This document shows positions 17,094-25,326 of a stretch of DNA of 64,000 bases, one piece after another. The notes below the pieces were generated by a model. It was given only the letters and a program-made list of their open reading frames with translations. It was not told the DNA's origin and did not search any database. Positions within the stretch are counted from its first letter, which is position 1. The number at the start of each line of letters is the position of its first letter. The DNA is taken from NCBI RefSeq assembly GCF_014495845.1, contig NZ_CP061080.1:2407001-2471000 (forward strand), in the 5' to 3' direction. Source of the DNA: Aquibium microcysteis (GTDB lineage Bacteria; Pseudomonadota; Alphaproteobacteria; Rhizobiales; Rhizobiaceae). A program made the translations under genes and the position numbers.

Positions 17094-18266
17094 TCAGGCC
17101 GTGTCCCATTCGACCGGCAGGTTGAGAACACCGCGGAAGGCCCAGCCGCCGATCCGCACCGGTTCGTCGTCCCGCAGGCGAAGCCCCGGCAGGCGGGCAA
17201 AGAGCGTCGGCAGCGCCACCTCCGCGACCATGGCGCGCGAGGCCCAGGCGCCGGCGCAGAAATGCGGGCCGGCGCCGAAGGCGATCGACTTCGAGGTATC
17301 GCGGCCGACGTCGAACCGATCCGGCTGCGAAAAATGCGCCTCGTCGCGGTTCGCCGAGCCGAACATGAAGAACACCCGGTCGTCCGGCTCGAAGCGCACC
17401 CCGCCATAATCGTGCGCAGCCGCCACCCGGCGCGGCGACATGCCGATCGGCGCCATCCAGCGGCAATACTCGTCGAAGACCTGCATCCAGCCGGCTGCAC
17501 CGCCGTCCACCTTGCGCCGCTCTTGGGGATGAGACAGCAGCGCCCAGACCGCACCGGCGATCGCATCGCGGGGCTCGTTCTGGCCGCCGCTGATGGCCAG
17601 CTTCACATTGGCCCGCACGCTGTCCATCGCCATGCCGCTCGACAGCAGCACCGACAGCAGGCTGTAGTCGGGCCTGCGCGTCAGGATCGGCGCCATCTCG
17701 TCGATGGCCGCGTCGATGCCGGCGGTCGCGGCGTGACAGCGCGCCGCCGTGCCCGGATCGCCGGCATAATTGGCGATGCCGTCGATCATCGCCTGCGACC
17801 AGGCGTCCATGTCCTCGAAGCGCATGCAGGCGAGGCCAGTGATGGATTTCAGGCATTCGGCCGAAAAGCGCAGGGCGAAGTCCCTGACGAGGTCGGCCGC
17901 GCCGCGCGGCGCGAGATCGTCGAGGACCGCGTCCGCATGCGCCTGGAACCGCTCGCGCCAGACGTCGCGCACCGTCTTCGGCGACACCGTCGGGAAGATC
18001 GCCTTGCGCTCGGCCATGTGCGCGTCGCCGTCCTTGCGCATCATGTTCTGCCCCATCAGCCGGTTCATCAGCCCGCCCGGCTGGTGCGACGAGAAGACCG
18101 CGACGTTCTTCTCGCAGACGAAGATGTCGTCGCGCCGCGTCATCAGCGTCGCGCCGAATTGCGGCACGAAGGCGATCGGTGCCTCCGCGCGCAGGTGCCG
18201 GAGCGCCGGATAGGGATCCCGCGCGAAGGCTTCGGGATCGATCGGGACATGCGGTGCATCGGACAA
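17094..18266 (-). CDS. Cytochrome P450
   Basis: A 390-residue soluble bacterial P450, normal length for the class. The heme-thiolate cysteine is in FGAGPHFCAGAWASRAM, and the K-helix ExxR is in DEYCRWMAPIG. The I-helix reads LAISGGQNEPRDAIAGA, so the usual Asp/Glu-Thr pair that delivers protons is replaced by Glu-Pro. FEPDDRVFFMFGSANRDEA precedes the heme loop. Start is TTG 18266 after GGAGGAA; the open frame continues far upstream but without homology. By family it is a monooxygenase fed by a ferredoxin, none of which is encoded nearby. It is convergent with the DUF2189 gene (6 nt apart). The substrate is unknown. Confidence 0.93.
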   Translation of the reverse strand: MSDAPHVPIDPEAFARDPYPALRHLRAEAPIAFVPQFGATLMTRRDDIFVCEKNVAVFSSHQPGGLMNRLMGQNMMRKDGDAHMAERKAIFPTVSPKTVRDVWRERFQAHADAVLDDLAPRGAADLVRDFALRFSAECLKSITGLACMRFEDMDAWSQAMIDGIANYAGDPGTAARCHAATAGIDAAIDEMAPILTRRPDYSLLSVLLSSGMAMDSVRANVKLAISGGQNEPRDAIAGAVWALLSHPQERRKVDGGAAGWMQVFDEYCRWMAPIGMSPRRVAAAHDYGGVRFEPDDRVFFMFGSANRDEAHFSQPDRFDVGRDTSKSIAFGAGPHFCAGAWASRAMVAEVALPTLFARLPGLRLRDDEPVRIGGWAFRGVLNLPVEWDTA

Positions 18267-18322
18267 GTGGCGTTCCTCCCGCCGCCATGTTGCCGAGCGC
18301 GGAACGTCGTGCAAGCGCCAGG

Positions 18323-20098
18323 TCAGCCGGGCGTGAGCGGCCAGAAGTAGAGGATCGCTGGCACCGAGACCGCCAGGATCAGGATCTCGAGCGGCAGGCC
18401 CATGCGCCAGTAGTCGCCGAACCGGTAGGCCCCCGGCCCCATGATGATGGTGTTGTTCTGGTGGCCGATCGGGGTCAGGAAGGCGCAGGACGATGCCACT
18501 GCCACCCCCATCAGAAACGGATCCGGCGAAACCTGAAGCGCGTTGGCGACTTCGATCGAGATCGGCGCGGCGATCAGCGCGGTCGCGACGTTGTTCAGGA
18601 AGTCGGAGAGCGTCATGGTCACGACGATGATGATCGTCAGGATCGCCCAGGCCGGAAGAGCCGACGACTGCGCCACGATCAGGTCGGCGATGAGCTTGGT
18701 GCCGCCGCTCTCCTCGAGCGCGATGCCGACCGGGATCAGCGAGGCGAGGAGCACGATCACCGGCCATTCGACGGACTCGTAGACCTCGCGCGGCGACAGG
18801 ATGCCGAGCAGGCCATAGGCGCAGACCGCCACGGCGAGCGCGATCGGCAAGGTGGTGAGGCCCGCCACCGTCACCGCGATCGCCGCGGCGAAGAAGCCGA
18901 TCGCTGCCAGCGCCTTCTCCCGCTTGATCACGTCGAGACGGCGGTTCTCCAGCGGCAGGACGCCCAGCCACTCCATGACCTGGGCGACGCGCGCATGCGG
19001 CCCGAGCAGCAGCACGACGTCGCCGGGCTGCACGGCGAGCTGGCGCACCCGTGCGCGGAACCGCTTCCCCTGCCGCGACAGGCCGAACAGGGTGACGCCG
19101 CGCCGATACTGCAGCCTCAGGCTGTCGGCCGTGCGGCCGACCATGCGCGACCCGTCCGGCACGATGGCCTCGACCAGGGTCAGCGACTGCCCGGTGACGC
19201 CGCCATGCGTGTCCTCGGCATAGGGATCGAGCCCCGCCGCGCCGACGAAGCCTTCGATCGCCTTCGTGGCGCCTTCGAGAACGAGGAGGTCGCCCTCCCC
19301 CACGGTATGGGACATGGCGAAGCCGGGCAGGCGCTGGCCGTCGCGGACGAGCCCGAGCACGGTCACGTCGTGCTCGTCGCCGATCGTGTAGAGTTCCGCG
19401 ACCGTCCTGCCGATGGACTTCGAACTGCCGGAGACCTTCGCCTCCACGACGAAGCGGTCGGCGGCCGCCTCTTTCGGCTCGGCGCCGGCCGGGCGCGCGA
19501 TCAGCCGCCAGCCGACCGTCGCAACGAACAGGATGCCCGCGACGGCGCAGAGGAGCCCGACCGGCGTGAAGTCGAACATCCGGAAGGGCTCGCCCGTCGC
19601 GCGCTCGCGGATCTGCGCGACGACGATGTTGGGGGGCGTGCCGATCATGGTGATCATGCCGCCGAGGATGGTGGCGAAGGACAGCGGCATCAGGGTCAGT
19701 CCGACGGCACGCTTTTCCTTGCGCGCGGCCTCGATGTCGAGGTTCATCAGCATGACCAGCGCGGCGACGTTGTTGATGACGGCCGACAGCGCTGCGCCCA
19801 TGACCGCCATGACGCCGACATGGACGCTGACCGAGCGCCCGGCAGACAGGGCGATGCCCGCGACGAGTTCGATGGCTCCGGAATTGATGAGCGCGCGCGA
19901 GACGATGAGCACGAGCGCGACGATGACCACCGCGTCGTTGCCGAAACCGACGAAAGCCTCGGCGGGCTCGACGGCACCCCCGAGCACCGCTACGATCAGG
20001 CCGCCGAAGGCGACCAGATCGTAGCGGACGCGCCCCCAGACGAGCAGCACCAGGAGCACGCCGAGCAGTCCGAAGATGAAGATCTGCTCGCCGGTCAT
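18323..20098 (-). CDS. SLC13/DASS-type permease with two RCK_C (TrkA-C) domains
   Basis: A 591-residue inner-membrane transporter with about eleven hydrophobic segments. The N-terminal half (residues 1-190) and C-terminal half (about 390-590) form the membrane parts. The cytosolic middle (about 205-370) shows two RCK_C-like domains (for example GRTVAELYTIGDEHDVTVLG and LPGFAMSHTVGEGDLLVLEG). Motifs are INNVAALVMLMNL and TMIGTPPNIVVAQIRERATG in the first half and SDFLNNVATALIAAPISIEV with SCAFLTPIGHQNNTI in the second, fitting sodium-coupled dicarboxylate or sulfate carriers. The start at 20098 is chosen since GGGGG lies 8 nt before it; 20104 is also possible. The substrate cannot be named. 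Confidence 0.9.
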   Translation of the reverse strand: MTGEQIFIFGLLGVLLVLLVWGRVRYDLVAFGGLIVAVLGGAVEPAEAFVGFGNDAVVIVALVLIVSRALINSGAIELVAGIALSAGRSVSVHVGVMAVMGAALSAVINNVAALVMLMNLDIEAARKEKRAVGLTLMPLSFATILGGMITMIGTPPNIVVAQIRERATGEPFRMFDFTPVGLLCAVAGILFVATVGWRLIARPAGAEPKEAAADRFVVEAKVSGSSKSIGRTVAELYTIGDEHDVTVLGLVRDGQRLPGFAMSHTVGEGDLLVLEGATKAIEGFVGAAGLDPYAEDTHGGVTGQSLTLVEAIVPDGSRMVGRTADSLRLQYRRGVTLFGLSRQGKRFRARVRQLAVQPGDVVLLLGPHARVAQVMEWLGVLPLENRRLDVIKREKALAAIGFFAAAIAVTVAGLTTLPIALAVAVCAYGLLGILSPREVYESVEWPVIVLLASLIPVGIALEESGGTKLIADLIVAQSSALPAWAILTIIIVVTMTLSDFLNNVATALIAAPISIEVANALQVSPDPFLMGVAVASSCAFLTPIGHQNNTIIMGPGAYRFGDYWRMGLPLEILILAVSVPAILYFWPLTPG

Positions 20099-20172
20099 GT
20101 GCATCGCCCCCGAATTCGCCGCGCCTCAACGCCGGGACATGCAAGTCGTTCCCGGCGGTTGCGGCGGTTCGT

Positions 20173-20919
20173 TCAGATGCAGCGTCCGCCGTCGACTTCG
20201 AGCGCGACACCGGTGATGAAGGCGGCCTCGTCGGAGGCGAGCCAGAGCGCGGCATTGGCGACGTCGAGCGGCGTCGACAGCCGGCCGAGGGGGATGGAGG
20301 CGCGAAACTGCGCCCGCTTCTCCGGCGTGTCCTCGCCCATGAAGGTGGCGAGCATCGGCGTGTCGCCTGCCACCGGGCAGAGGCAGTTGACGCGGATGTT
20401 CTTCGGCGCGAGTTCGACCGCCATCGACTTCGTGGCGGTGATCGTCCAGCCCTTCGAGGCGTTGTACCAGGTGAGGCCGGGACGAGGACGCAGGCCCGCG
20501 GTCGAGGCCGTCGTGATGATCGAGCCGCCGCCCTGCCGCTCCATGATCGGCACCACCAGCCGGGCCGTGTGGTAGATCGCCTTCATGTTGACCGCGGTGA
20601 TCAGATCGAAGATCGTCTCGTCCACCTCCGTCAGCGGCCCGTTGCGGTGCGAATAGCCGGCATTGTTGACCATCACGTCGAGCCGGCCGAATTTCTCCAT
20701 GCAGGCCGCGACCATTCTTTCGATGTCGGCCGCCATGGTCACGTCGGCCGTCACCGGCAGCGCCGCCTCCCCGATCTCGCCCGCAACGCGCTCCGCGCCC
20801 TTCGAGTTCAGGTCAGCGACGACGACCTTCGCTCCCTCCTCCGCAAATCGTCTTGCCATGCCTTCGCCGAAGCCCGACGCGGCGCCGGTGATGACGGCGA
20901 CCTTGTTCTCGAGACGCAA
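20173..20919 (-). CDS. Short-chain dehydrogenase/reductase (SDR)
   Basis: A 248-residue classical SDR. The cofactor loop is VAVITGAASGFGEGMARRF (TGxxxGxG), followed by VVVADLNSKGAERV, suggesting NAD(H) preference through the Asp after beta2. The NNAGYSHRNG strand, catalytic Ser in SIITTASTAG, and Tyr-Lys in WYNASKGWTITATKSMA are present. It ends with ALWLASDEAAFITGVALEVDGG. Start is TTG 20919 with GGGAGAA in front; an upstream ATG at 20985 adds an arginine-rich stretch without homology. Next to it is hicA, 55 nt upstream on the same strand. Alcohol or sugar-type substrate unknown. Confidence 0.9.
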   Translation of the reverse strand: MRLENKVAVITGAASGFGEGMARRFAEEGAKVVVADLNSKGAERVAGEIGEAALPVTADVTMAADIERMVAACMEKFGRLDVMVNNAGYSHRNGPLTEVDETIFDLITAVNMKAIYHTARLVVPIMERQGGGSIITTASTAGLRPRPGLTWYNASKGWTITATKSMAVELAPKNIRVNCLCPVAGDTPMLATFMGEDTPEKRAQFRASIPLGRLSTPLDVANAALWLASDEAAFITGVALEVDGGRCI

Positions 20920-20974
20920 GATCGTACTTCTCCCATCCGTGTTGTTGCCGCTTCGACGATCCGGGGGCCGGCTG

Positions 20975-21187
20975 TCAAAGGTCATCAGGCTTCAGGCCTG
21001 TCTGCCGGCCGATGCGCGCAAGCATCTTCGGTCCGATCTCTTCGCGGTCATGAAAGGCGAAGACGACGTTGGGCCAACCCTCCCGCGCGAGCACGCGGTG
21101 CGATCCGCTTTGCCGCTTGACGGTCCAGCCGATGTCGGCAAGCGCGGCCAGCACGCGCCGAGCCTGCGTGGCTGGCCACGGGCTCAT
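20975..21187 (-). CDS. hicA: HicA-family toxin (mRNA interferase)
   Basis: A 70-residue protein with the dsRBD-like HicA fold. It has VLAALADIGWTVKRQSGSHRVL, where the His in the GSH motif is the conserved catalytic residue, then NVVFAFHDREEIGPKMLARI and a C-terminal GLKPDDL. HicA proteins cleave mRNA when freed from HicB. Its ATG overlaps the hicB stop (ATGA at 21184-21187), so antitoxin comes first and toxin is coupled to it. The family assignment is good; toxicity of this copy is inferred. Confidence 0.85.
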   Translation of the reverse strand: MSPWPATQARRVLAALADIGWTVKRQSGSHRVLAREGWPNVVFAFHDREEIGPKMLARIGRQTGLKPDDL

Positions 21188-21387
21188 GCCGCGACGACGA
21201 AGAAGGCACCGACCTCCGGTACGTCCTCACCGTGCTCGATCCGATCGGCCAGGGTGCGTAAGGCCAGAGCCTCGACTTTACCACGTGCTTCCTCGCGGGT
21301 AGCTCCGTAGGCAAGCACCCCGGGCAAGCTTCCGATCTCGGCGATCCAGCGTCCGTCGTCCTCGCGTTCCAGTTCGATACGCAGCAT
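21184..21387 (-). CDS. hicB: Short HicB-family antitoxin
   Basis: A 67-residue protein with only the partial RNase H-like HicB fold: LEREDDGRWIAEIGSLPGVLAYGATREEARGKVEALALRTL holds the usual sequence (D-G-x-W-x-A-E, then LPGV and a helix). There is no C-terminal ribbon-helix-helix or HTH domain, unlike long HicBs of 110-150 residues, so DNA autoregulation probably relies on another factor or is absent. It precedes hicA with an ATGA overlap and follows the aldehyde dehydrogenase gene on the same strand by 55 nt. Confidence 0.82.
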   Translation of the reverse strand: MLRIELEREDDGRWIAEIGSLPGVLAYGATREEARGKVEALALRTLADRIEHGEDVPEVGAFFVVAA

Positions 21388-21442
21388 CTGACCGCTCCAT
21401 CCATCTGCCCGGCGAACGTTCCGGGGTCAGCATAAACGCGAA

Positions 21443-22918
21443 TCACCCGTGATTGAAGACGATCGTCTTGGTGGCGCTCATGTCGTAGAGCGCCTCGAAG
21501 CCCTTCTCGCGGCCGTGGCCCGACTTCTTGAAGCCGCCGAAGGGCAGTTCGATACCGCCGCCGGCGCCGTAGCCGTTGACGAAGACCTGGCCGGCGCGCA
21601 CGCGCTTGGCGACGCGGTGCTGGCGTCCGCCGTCGCGGGTCCACACCCCGGCGACCAGACCGAAATCGGTGCCGTTGGCGATGCGGATCGCGTCCGCCTC
21701 GTCGTCGAACGGGGTGACGGCGAGCACCGGCCCGAACACCTCTTCCTGCGCGATCGCCTTGCCGGGGTCGACCGAACCGAACAGGGCCGGGGCGAAGTAG
21801 TACCCGCCGGCGGGCGCATCGGCGGCGACCGAGCCGCGGGCGAGCACCTCGATGCCGGCCTCCTCGGCGGCGGCGACCATGCCCGCCACGCGCTCCTGCT
21901 GCTTGCGGTTGATCAGCGGGCCGAGATCCAGATCGGCGTCGTGCGGACCGGCGACGAGCCTGGAAAAGCGCTCGGCGAGCCCCGCGGCGACGGTCTCGTA
22001 GATCGCGCGCTGGACGAGGATGCGGCTGCCGGCCGAGCAGGTCTGGCCGCCGTTCTGGATGATGGCGTTGACGAGCACCGGCATCGCGGCGCCGAGGTCG
22101 GCGTCGGAAAAGACGATCTGCGGCGACTTGCCGCCGAGTTCCATGGTGACGCCGCGGTTGTTGACGGCGGCGGCCTGCTGGATGGCCGTGCCCGTCAGCG
22201 TCGAGCCGGTGAAGGTGACGTAGTCGACCAGCGGATGCGCCGAGAGCGCAGCACCCGCGTCGCGGCCGTAGCCGGTGATGACGTTGAACACCCCCTCCGG
22301 CACGCCTGCCTCGTGCGCCAGTTCGGCGATGCGGATGGTGGTGAGCGAGGCGTCCTCCGCGGGCTTGACCACCAGCGTGTTGCCCATGGCCAGCGCCGCG
22401 CCCGCCACCCGGGCGAGGATCTGCATCGGATAGTTCCACGGGATGATGCCGGCGACCACGCCGTGCGGCTCGCGCAGCGTCAGCGCCGTGTAGCCGGGCA
22501 GGAACGGGATGGTGTCGCCATGGATCTTGTCCCCCGCCCCGCCGTAGAACTCGTAATAGCGCATCGTGGCGACGACGTCGGCCCGGCCCTGCCGGATCGG
22601 CTTGCCGGTGTCGCGCGATTCGAGCGCGGCGAGTTCGTCGCCATGCTTCTCGATCAGGAGCCCGAGTCGGGTGAGGCAGCGCCCGCGCTCGACGGCCGGC
22701 ATGCGGCTCCACGGCCCCTCCTCGAAGGCGCGGGCGGCGGAGCGGACCGCACGGTCCACGTCCTCCGCGGCGCTTTCGGGGATCGAGGCGAAGACCTTGC
22801 CGTCGGACGGCGAGGCGACGTCGATGCGCCGGCCGGACGCCGAATCGACCGGGCGGCCGCCGATGAAGTTCATGAAGGCCAGGCCTTCCGCCACCGTGCG
22901 CGAGATATGCGTGCCCAT
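21443..22918 (-). CDS. Aldehyde dehydrogenase family protein (betaine/aminoaldehyde type)
   Basis: A 491-residue NAD(P)-dependent aldehyde dehydrogenase. Marks are IIPWNYPMQILARVAGAALA (cofactor cleft), TFTGSTLTGTAIQQ, the catalytic Glu in TMELGGKSPQIVF, the catalytic Cys in NGGQTCSAGSRILVQ, and QEEVFGPVLAVTPFDDEADA. It closes with YGAGGGIELPFGGFKKSGHG, which is common in betaine-aldehyde and gamma-glutamyl-aminobutyraldehyde dehydrogenases. Start is ATG 22918 with GGAG ahead; 22873 is an internal alternative. It could supply the PuuC step for the polyamine genes of this window, but is 5 kb from puuB. The substrate remains open. Confidence 0.9.
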   Translation of the reverse strand: MGTHISRTVAEGLAFMNFIGGRPVDSASGRRIDVASPSDGKVFASIPESAAEDVDRAVRSAARAFEEGPWSRMPAVERGRCLTRLGLLIEKHGDELAALESRDTGKPIRQGRADVVATMRYYEFYGGAGDKIHGDTIPFLPGYTALTLREPHGVVAGIIPWNYPMQILARVAGAALAMGNTLVVKPAEDASLTTIRIAELAHEAGVPEGVFNVITGYGRDAGAALSAHPLVDYVTFTGSTLTGTAIQQAAAVNNRGVTMELGGKSPQIVFSDADLGAAMPVLVNAIIQNGGQTCSAGSRILVQRAIYETVAAGLAERFSRLVAGPHDADLDLGPLINRKQQERVAGMVAAAEEAGIEVLARGSVAADAPAGGYYFAPALFGSVDPGKAIAQEEVFGPVLAVTPFDDEADAIRIANGTDFGLVAGVWTRDGGRQHRVAKRVRAGQVFVNGYGAGGGIELPFGGFKKSGHGREKGFEALYDMSATKTIVFNHG

Positions 22919-23079
22919 CCTGCCTGCTCCGTTTGCGCTTCCAAACCGCCCCGACTTATGCTGCAGTGCAGCAGGGGCGCGTCGACGAGACATGGTGAAA
23001 GCCCCGCCCACCGCGGGTGTCAAGCACGTTCCCGGGACGCGATCGGGCTGGCCTTTCGGGATGGGCCGCTCTGGCCTTT

Positions 23080-23099
23080 CTAAATCGATTAGATTATAG
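23080..23099 (+). promoter_or_regulatory. Candidate operator/-10 region of the zwf operon
   Basis: An AT-rich block, CTAAATCGATTAGATTATAG, contains the 8-bp palindrome AATCGATT and a TTATAG-like -10, 30-50 nt before the zwf ATG. LacI- or RpiR-type repressors often bind AT-flanked CG-centred palindromes in front of Entner-Doudoroff genes. The binding protein is not in the window. Confidence 0.4.
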
Positions 23100-23129
23100 C
23101 CTCCGCAGAACGTCCGGAAAGTACCGACC

Positions 23130-24599
23130 ATGACGAGCCAGATCATCCCCGTCGAGCCATTCGACTTCATCGCCTTCGGTGCGACCGGCGATCTCGCCGA
23201 GCGAAAGCTGCTGCCGGCACTCTACCAGCGTCAGATTGCCGGGCAGTTCTCGGAACCGACCCGGGTCGTCGGCGCGTCGCGCTCCAAGCTGAGCGAGGCG
23301 GAGTATCGGGAGTTCGCCCGCAAGGCGATCGTCGACCACGTGCCGGAGAAATACATCGTCGAGGAGGAACTGGACCGTTTCCTCGCCAGGCTGTCCTATG
23401 TCGCGGTGGACGCCGTCAGCGGCGAAGGCTTCGACGACCTGAAGAACGCCATCGGCGACAGCGACCGCATCCGCGTCTTCTACATGGCCGTGGCGCCCTC
23501 GCTGTTCGGTGCCATCTGCCTGAAGCTCAAGGAGCACGGCCTCGCCTCGCCCCAGGCGCGCATCGTGGTGGAGAAGCCGATCGGCCGCGACCTCGTTTCG
23601 GCCCGGGCTCTGAACGACCAGATCGGCCAGGTCTTCGCCGAGCACCAGATCTTCCGCATCGACCACTATCTCGGCAAGGAGACGGTGCAGAACCTGATGG
23701 CGCTGCGCTTCGCCAACGCGCTCTACGAGCCCCTGTGGAACTCCGCCCACATCGACCACGTCCAGATCTCGGTGGCCGAAACCGTCGGGCTCGAGGACCG
23801 CGTGAGCTATTACGACAAGGCCGGCGCGCTGCGCGACATGGTGCAGAACCACATTCTGCAGCTGCTCTGCCTCGTGGCCATGGAGGCGCCCGCCTCGATG
23901 GACGCCGACGCCGTGCGCGACGAGAAGCTGAAGGTGCTGCGCTCGCTGCGCCGCATCAATGGCGGCGAGGCCTCGAAGGTCACGGTGCGCGGGCAGTACC
24001 GCGCCGGAGCGTCGTCGGGCGGCGCGGTGCGCGGCTATGCCGACGAGCTCGGCGGCCCGAGCGGCACCGAGACCTTCGTCGCCATCAAGGCCGAGATCGC
24101 CAACTGGCGCTGGGCGGGCGTGCCCTTCTACCTGCGCACCGGCAAGCGCCTTGCGACGCGCGCATCCGAGATCGTGATCGAGTTCAAGCACATCCCGCAC
24201 TCGATCTTCGGCGAGCAGGCCGGCATGGTCTATGCCAACCAGCTGGTCATCCGCCTGCAGCCCGACGAGGGGGTGCGGCAGTGGATCATGATCAAGGATC
24301 CCGGCCCGGGCGGCATGCGCCTGCGCCACGTGCCGCTGGACATGAGCTTCGCGCAGTCCTTCGGCGTGCGGAACCCGGACGCCTACGAGCGGTTGGTGAT
24401 GGACGTCGTGCGCGGCAACCAGACGCTGTTCATGCGCCGCGACGAGGTGGAAGCCGCCTGGCGGTGGATCGATCCGATCCACGCCTCGTGGGAGGATTCC
24501 GGCCAGGAGCCGCACGGCTACACCGCCGGGACCTGGGGTCCGTCCGGGTCGATCGCACTGATCGAGCGCGACGGCCGGACCTGGCACGACCCGCAATAG
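23130..24599 (+). CDS. zwf: Glucose-6-phosphate 1-dehydrogenase
   Basis: A 489-residue cytosolic enzyme oxidising glucose-6-phosphate to 6-phosphogluconolactone with NADP(+) or NAD(+). It has the cofactor loop FIAFGATGDLAERKLLPAL (GxTGDLAxRK), the substrate site RIDHYLGKETVQNLMALRFA with the catalytic His of the RIDHYLGKE signature, and YYDKAGALRDMVQNHILQLL. GKRLATRASEIVIEF follows later. First gene of a zwf-pgl-edd operon; pgl starts 19 nt downstream. Start ATG is preceded by CCGGAAAG. Length is normal and recognition certain. Confidence 0.98.
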   Translation: MTSQIIPVEPFDFIAFGATGDLAERKLLPALYQRQIAGQFSEPTRVVGASRSKLSEAEYREFARKAIVDHVPEKYIVEEELDRFLARLSYVAVDAVSGEGFDDLKNAIGDSDRIRVFYMAVAPSLFGAICLKLKEHGLASPQARIVVEKPIGRDLVSARALNDQIGQVFAEHQIFRIDHYLGKETVQNLMALRFANALYEPLWNSAHIDHVQISVAETVGLEDRVSYYDKAGALRDMVQNHILQLLCLVAMEAPASMDADAVRDEKLKVLRSLRRINGGEASKVTVRGQYRAGASSGGAVRGYADELGGPSGTETFVAIKAEIANWRWAGVPFYLRTGKRLATRASEIVIEFKHIPHSIFGEQAGMVYANQLVIRLQPDEGVRQWIMIKDPGPGGMRLRHVPLDMSFAQSFGVRNPDAYERLVMDVVRGNQTLFMRRDEVEAAWRWIDPIHASWEDSGQEPHGYTAGTWGPSGSIALIERDGRTWHDPQ

Positions 24600-24618
24600 G
24601 CAGGAAGGGAGAGGCGCC

Positions 24619-25326
24619 TTGGACTGGAGAGAATTCGCCACGCCGCAGGATCTCGCCGAAGCCCAGGCCGATGCCGTGGCGGAGGCGCTTCGCGCGGCCA
24701 TCGCCGAACGCGGCGGCGCGACGCTCGCCGTCTCCGGCGGCACGACGCCGGTGCGGTTCTTCCGCGCGCTGGCGACGCGGGCGCTGGACTGGTCGAAGGT
24801 CGCCATCACCCTCGTCGACGAGAGATACGTCCCGCCTTCGTCGGAGCGATCCAACGAGCGCCTGGTCCGCGAGAACCTTCTTCAAGAGGCTGCGGCCGAT
24901 TCCCACCTGATTGCGCTCTACAGCGATGCCGACAGCGTCGAGGTGGCGGCCCAGCGCGCCGACCTGCGGATGCTGGAGATCCTGTTCCCGATCGACGTCG
25001 TGGTGCTCGGCATGGGCGGCGACGGCCACACCGCGTCGTTCTTTCCCGATGCCGAGAATCTCGACGAACTGCTCGATCCCCTGACCCGCCAGGCCGTCTT
25101 TGCGGTGCACGCGCCGAGCGCCGGCGAGCCCCGGCTGACACTGGCGCTGCCGCGCCTCGCCGACGCACGGATGCTCGTCCTGCATATCGAGGGTCGCGCC
25201 AAGCGGACCGTGCTGGAGGCGGCGCTGGCCGCGCCGGACGCGTGCCTGCCCGTCCGCCGCGTCCTCGACGCCGCCGAGACGACGCCGATCATCTACTGGG
25301 CTCCCAGCCAGGAAGAGAAGCCATGA
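24619..25326 (+). CDS. pgl: 6-phosphogluconolactonase
   Basis: A 235-residue enzyme hydrolysing 6-phosphogluconolactone to 6-phosphogluconate. Signature parts: [38 protein letters not shown] (DERxVP with following S-N), and [19 protein letters not shown], which carries the catalytic-site GMGxDGHTASLFP pattern. Start is TTG 24619 after GGGAGAGG. The stop overlaps the edd ATG (ATGA at 25323), so translation of lactonase and dehydratase is coupled. It is the middle gene of the zwf-pgl-edd unit. Confidence 0.96.
   Translation: MDWREFATPQDLAEAQADAVAEALRAAIAERGGATLAVSGGTTPVRFFRALATRALDWSKVAITLVDERYVPPSSERSNERLVRENLLQEAAADSHLIALYSDADSVEVAAQRADLRMLEILFPIDVVVLGMGGDGHTASFFPDAENLDELLDPLTRQAVFAVHAPSAGEPRLTLALPRLADARMLVLHIEGRAKRTVLEAALAAPDACLPVRRVLDAAETTPIIYWAPSQEEKP

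Noticed and set aside
17094..20255. Apparent fusion of the P450 with a long upstream region
   Set aside because: The upstream part is out of frame with the SLC13 permease gene and has no homology. The P450 has its own TTG with a good ribosome site at 18266.
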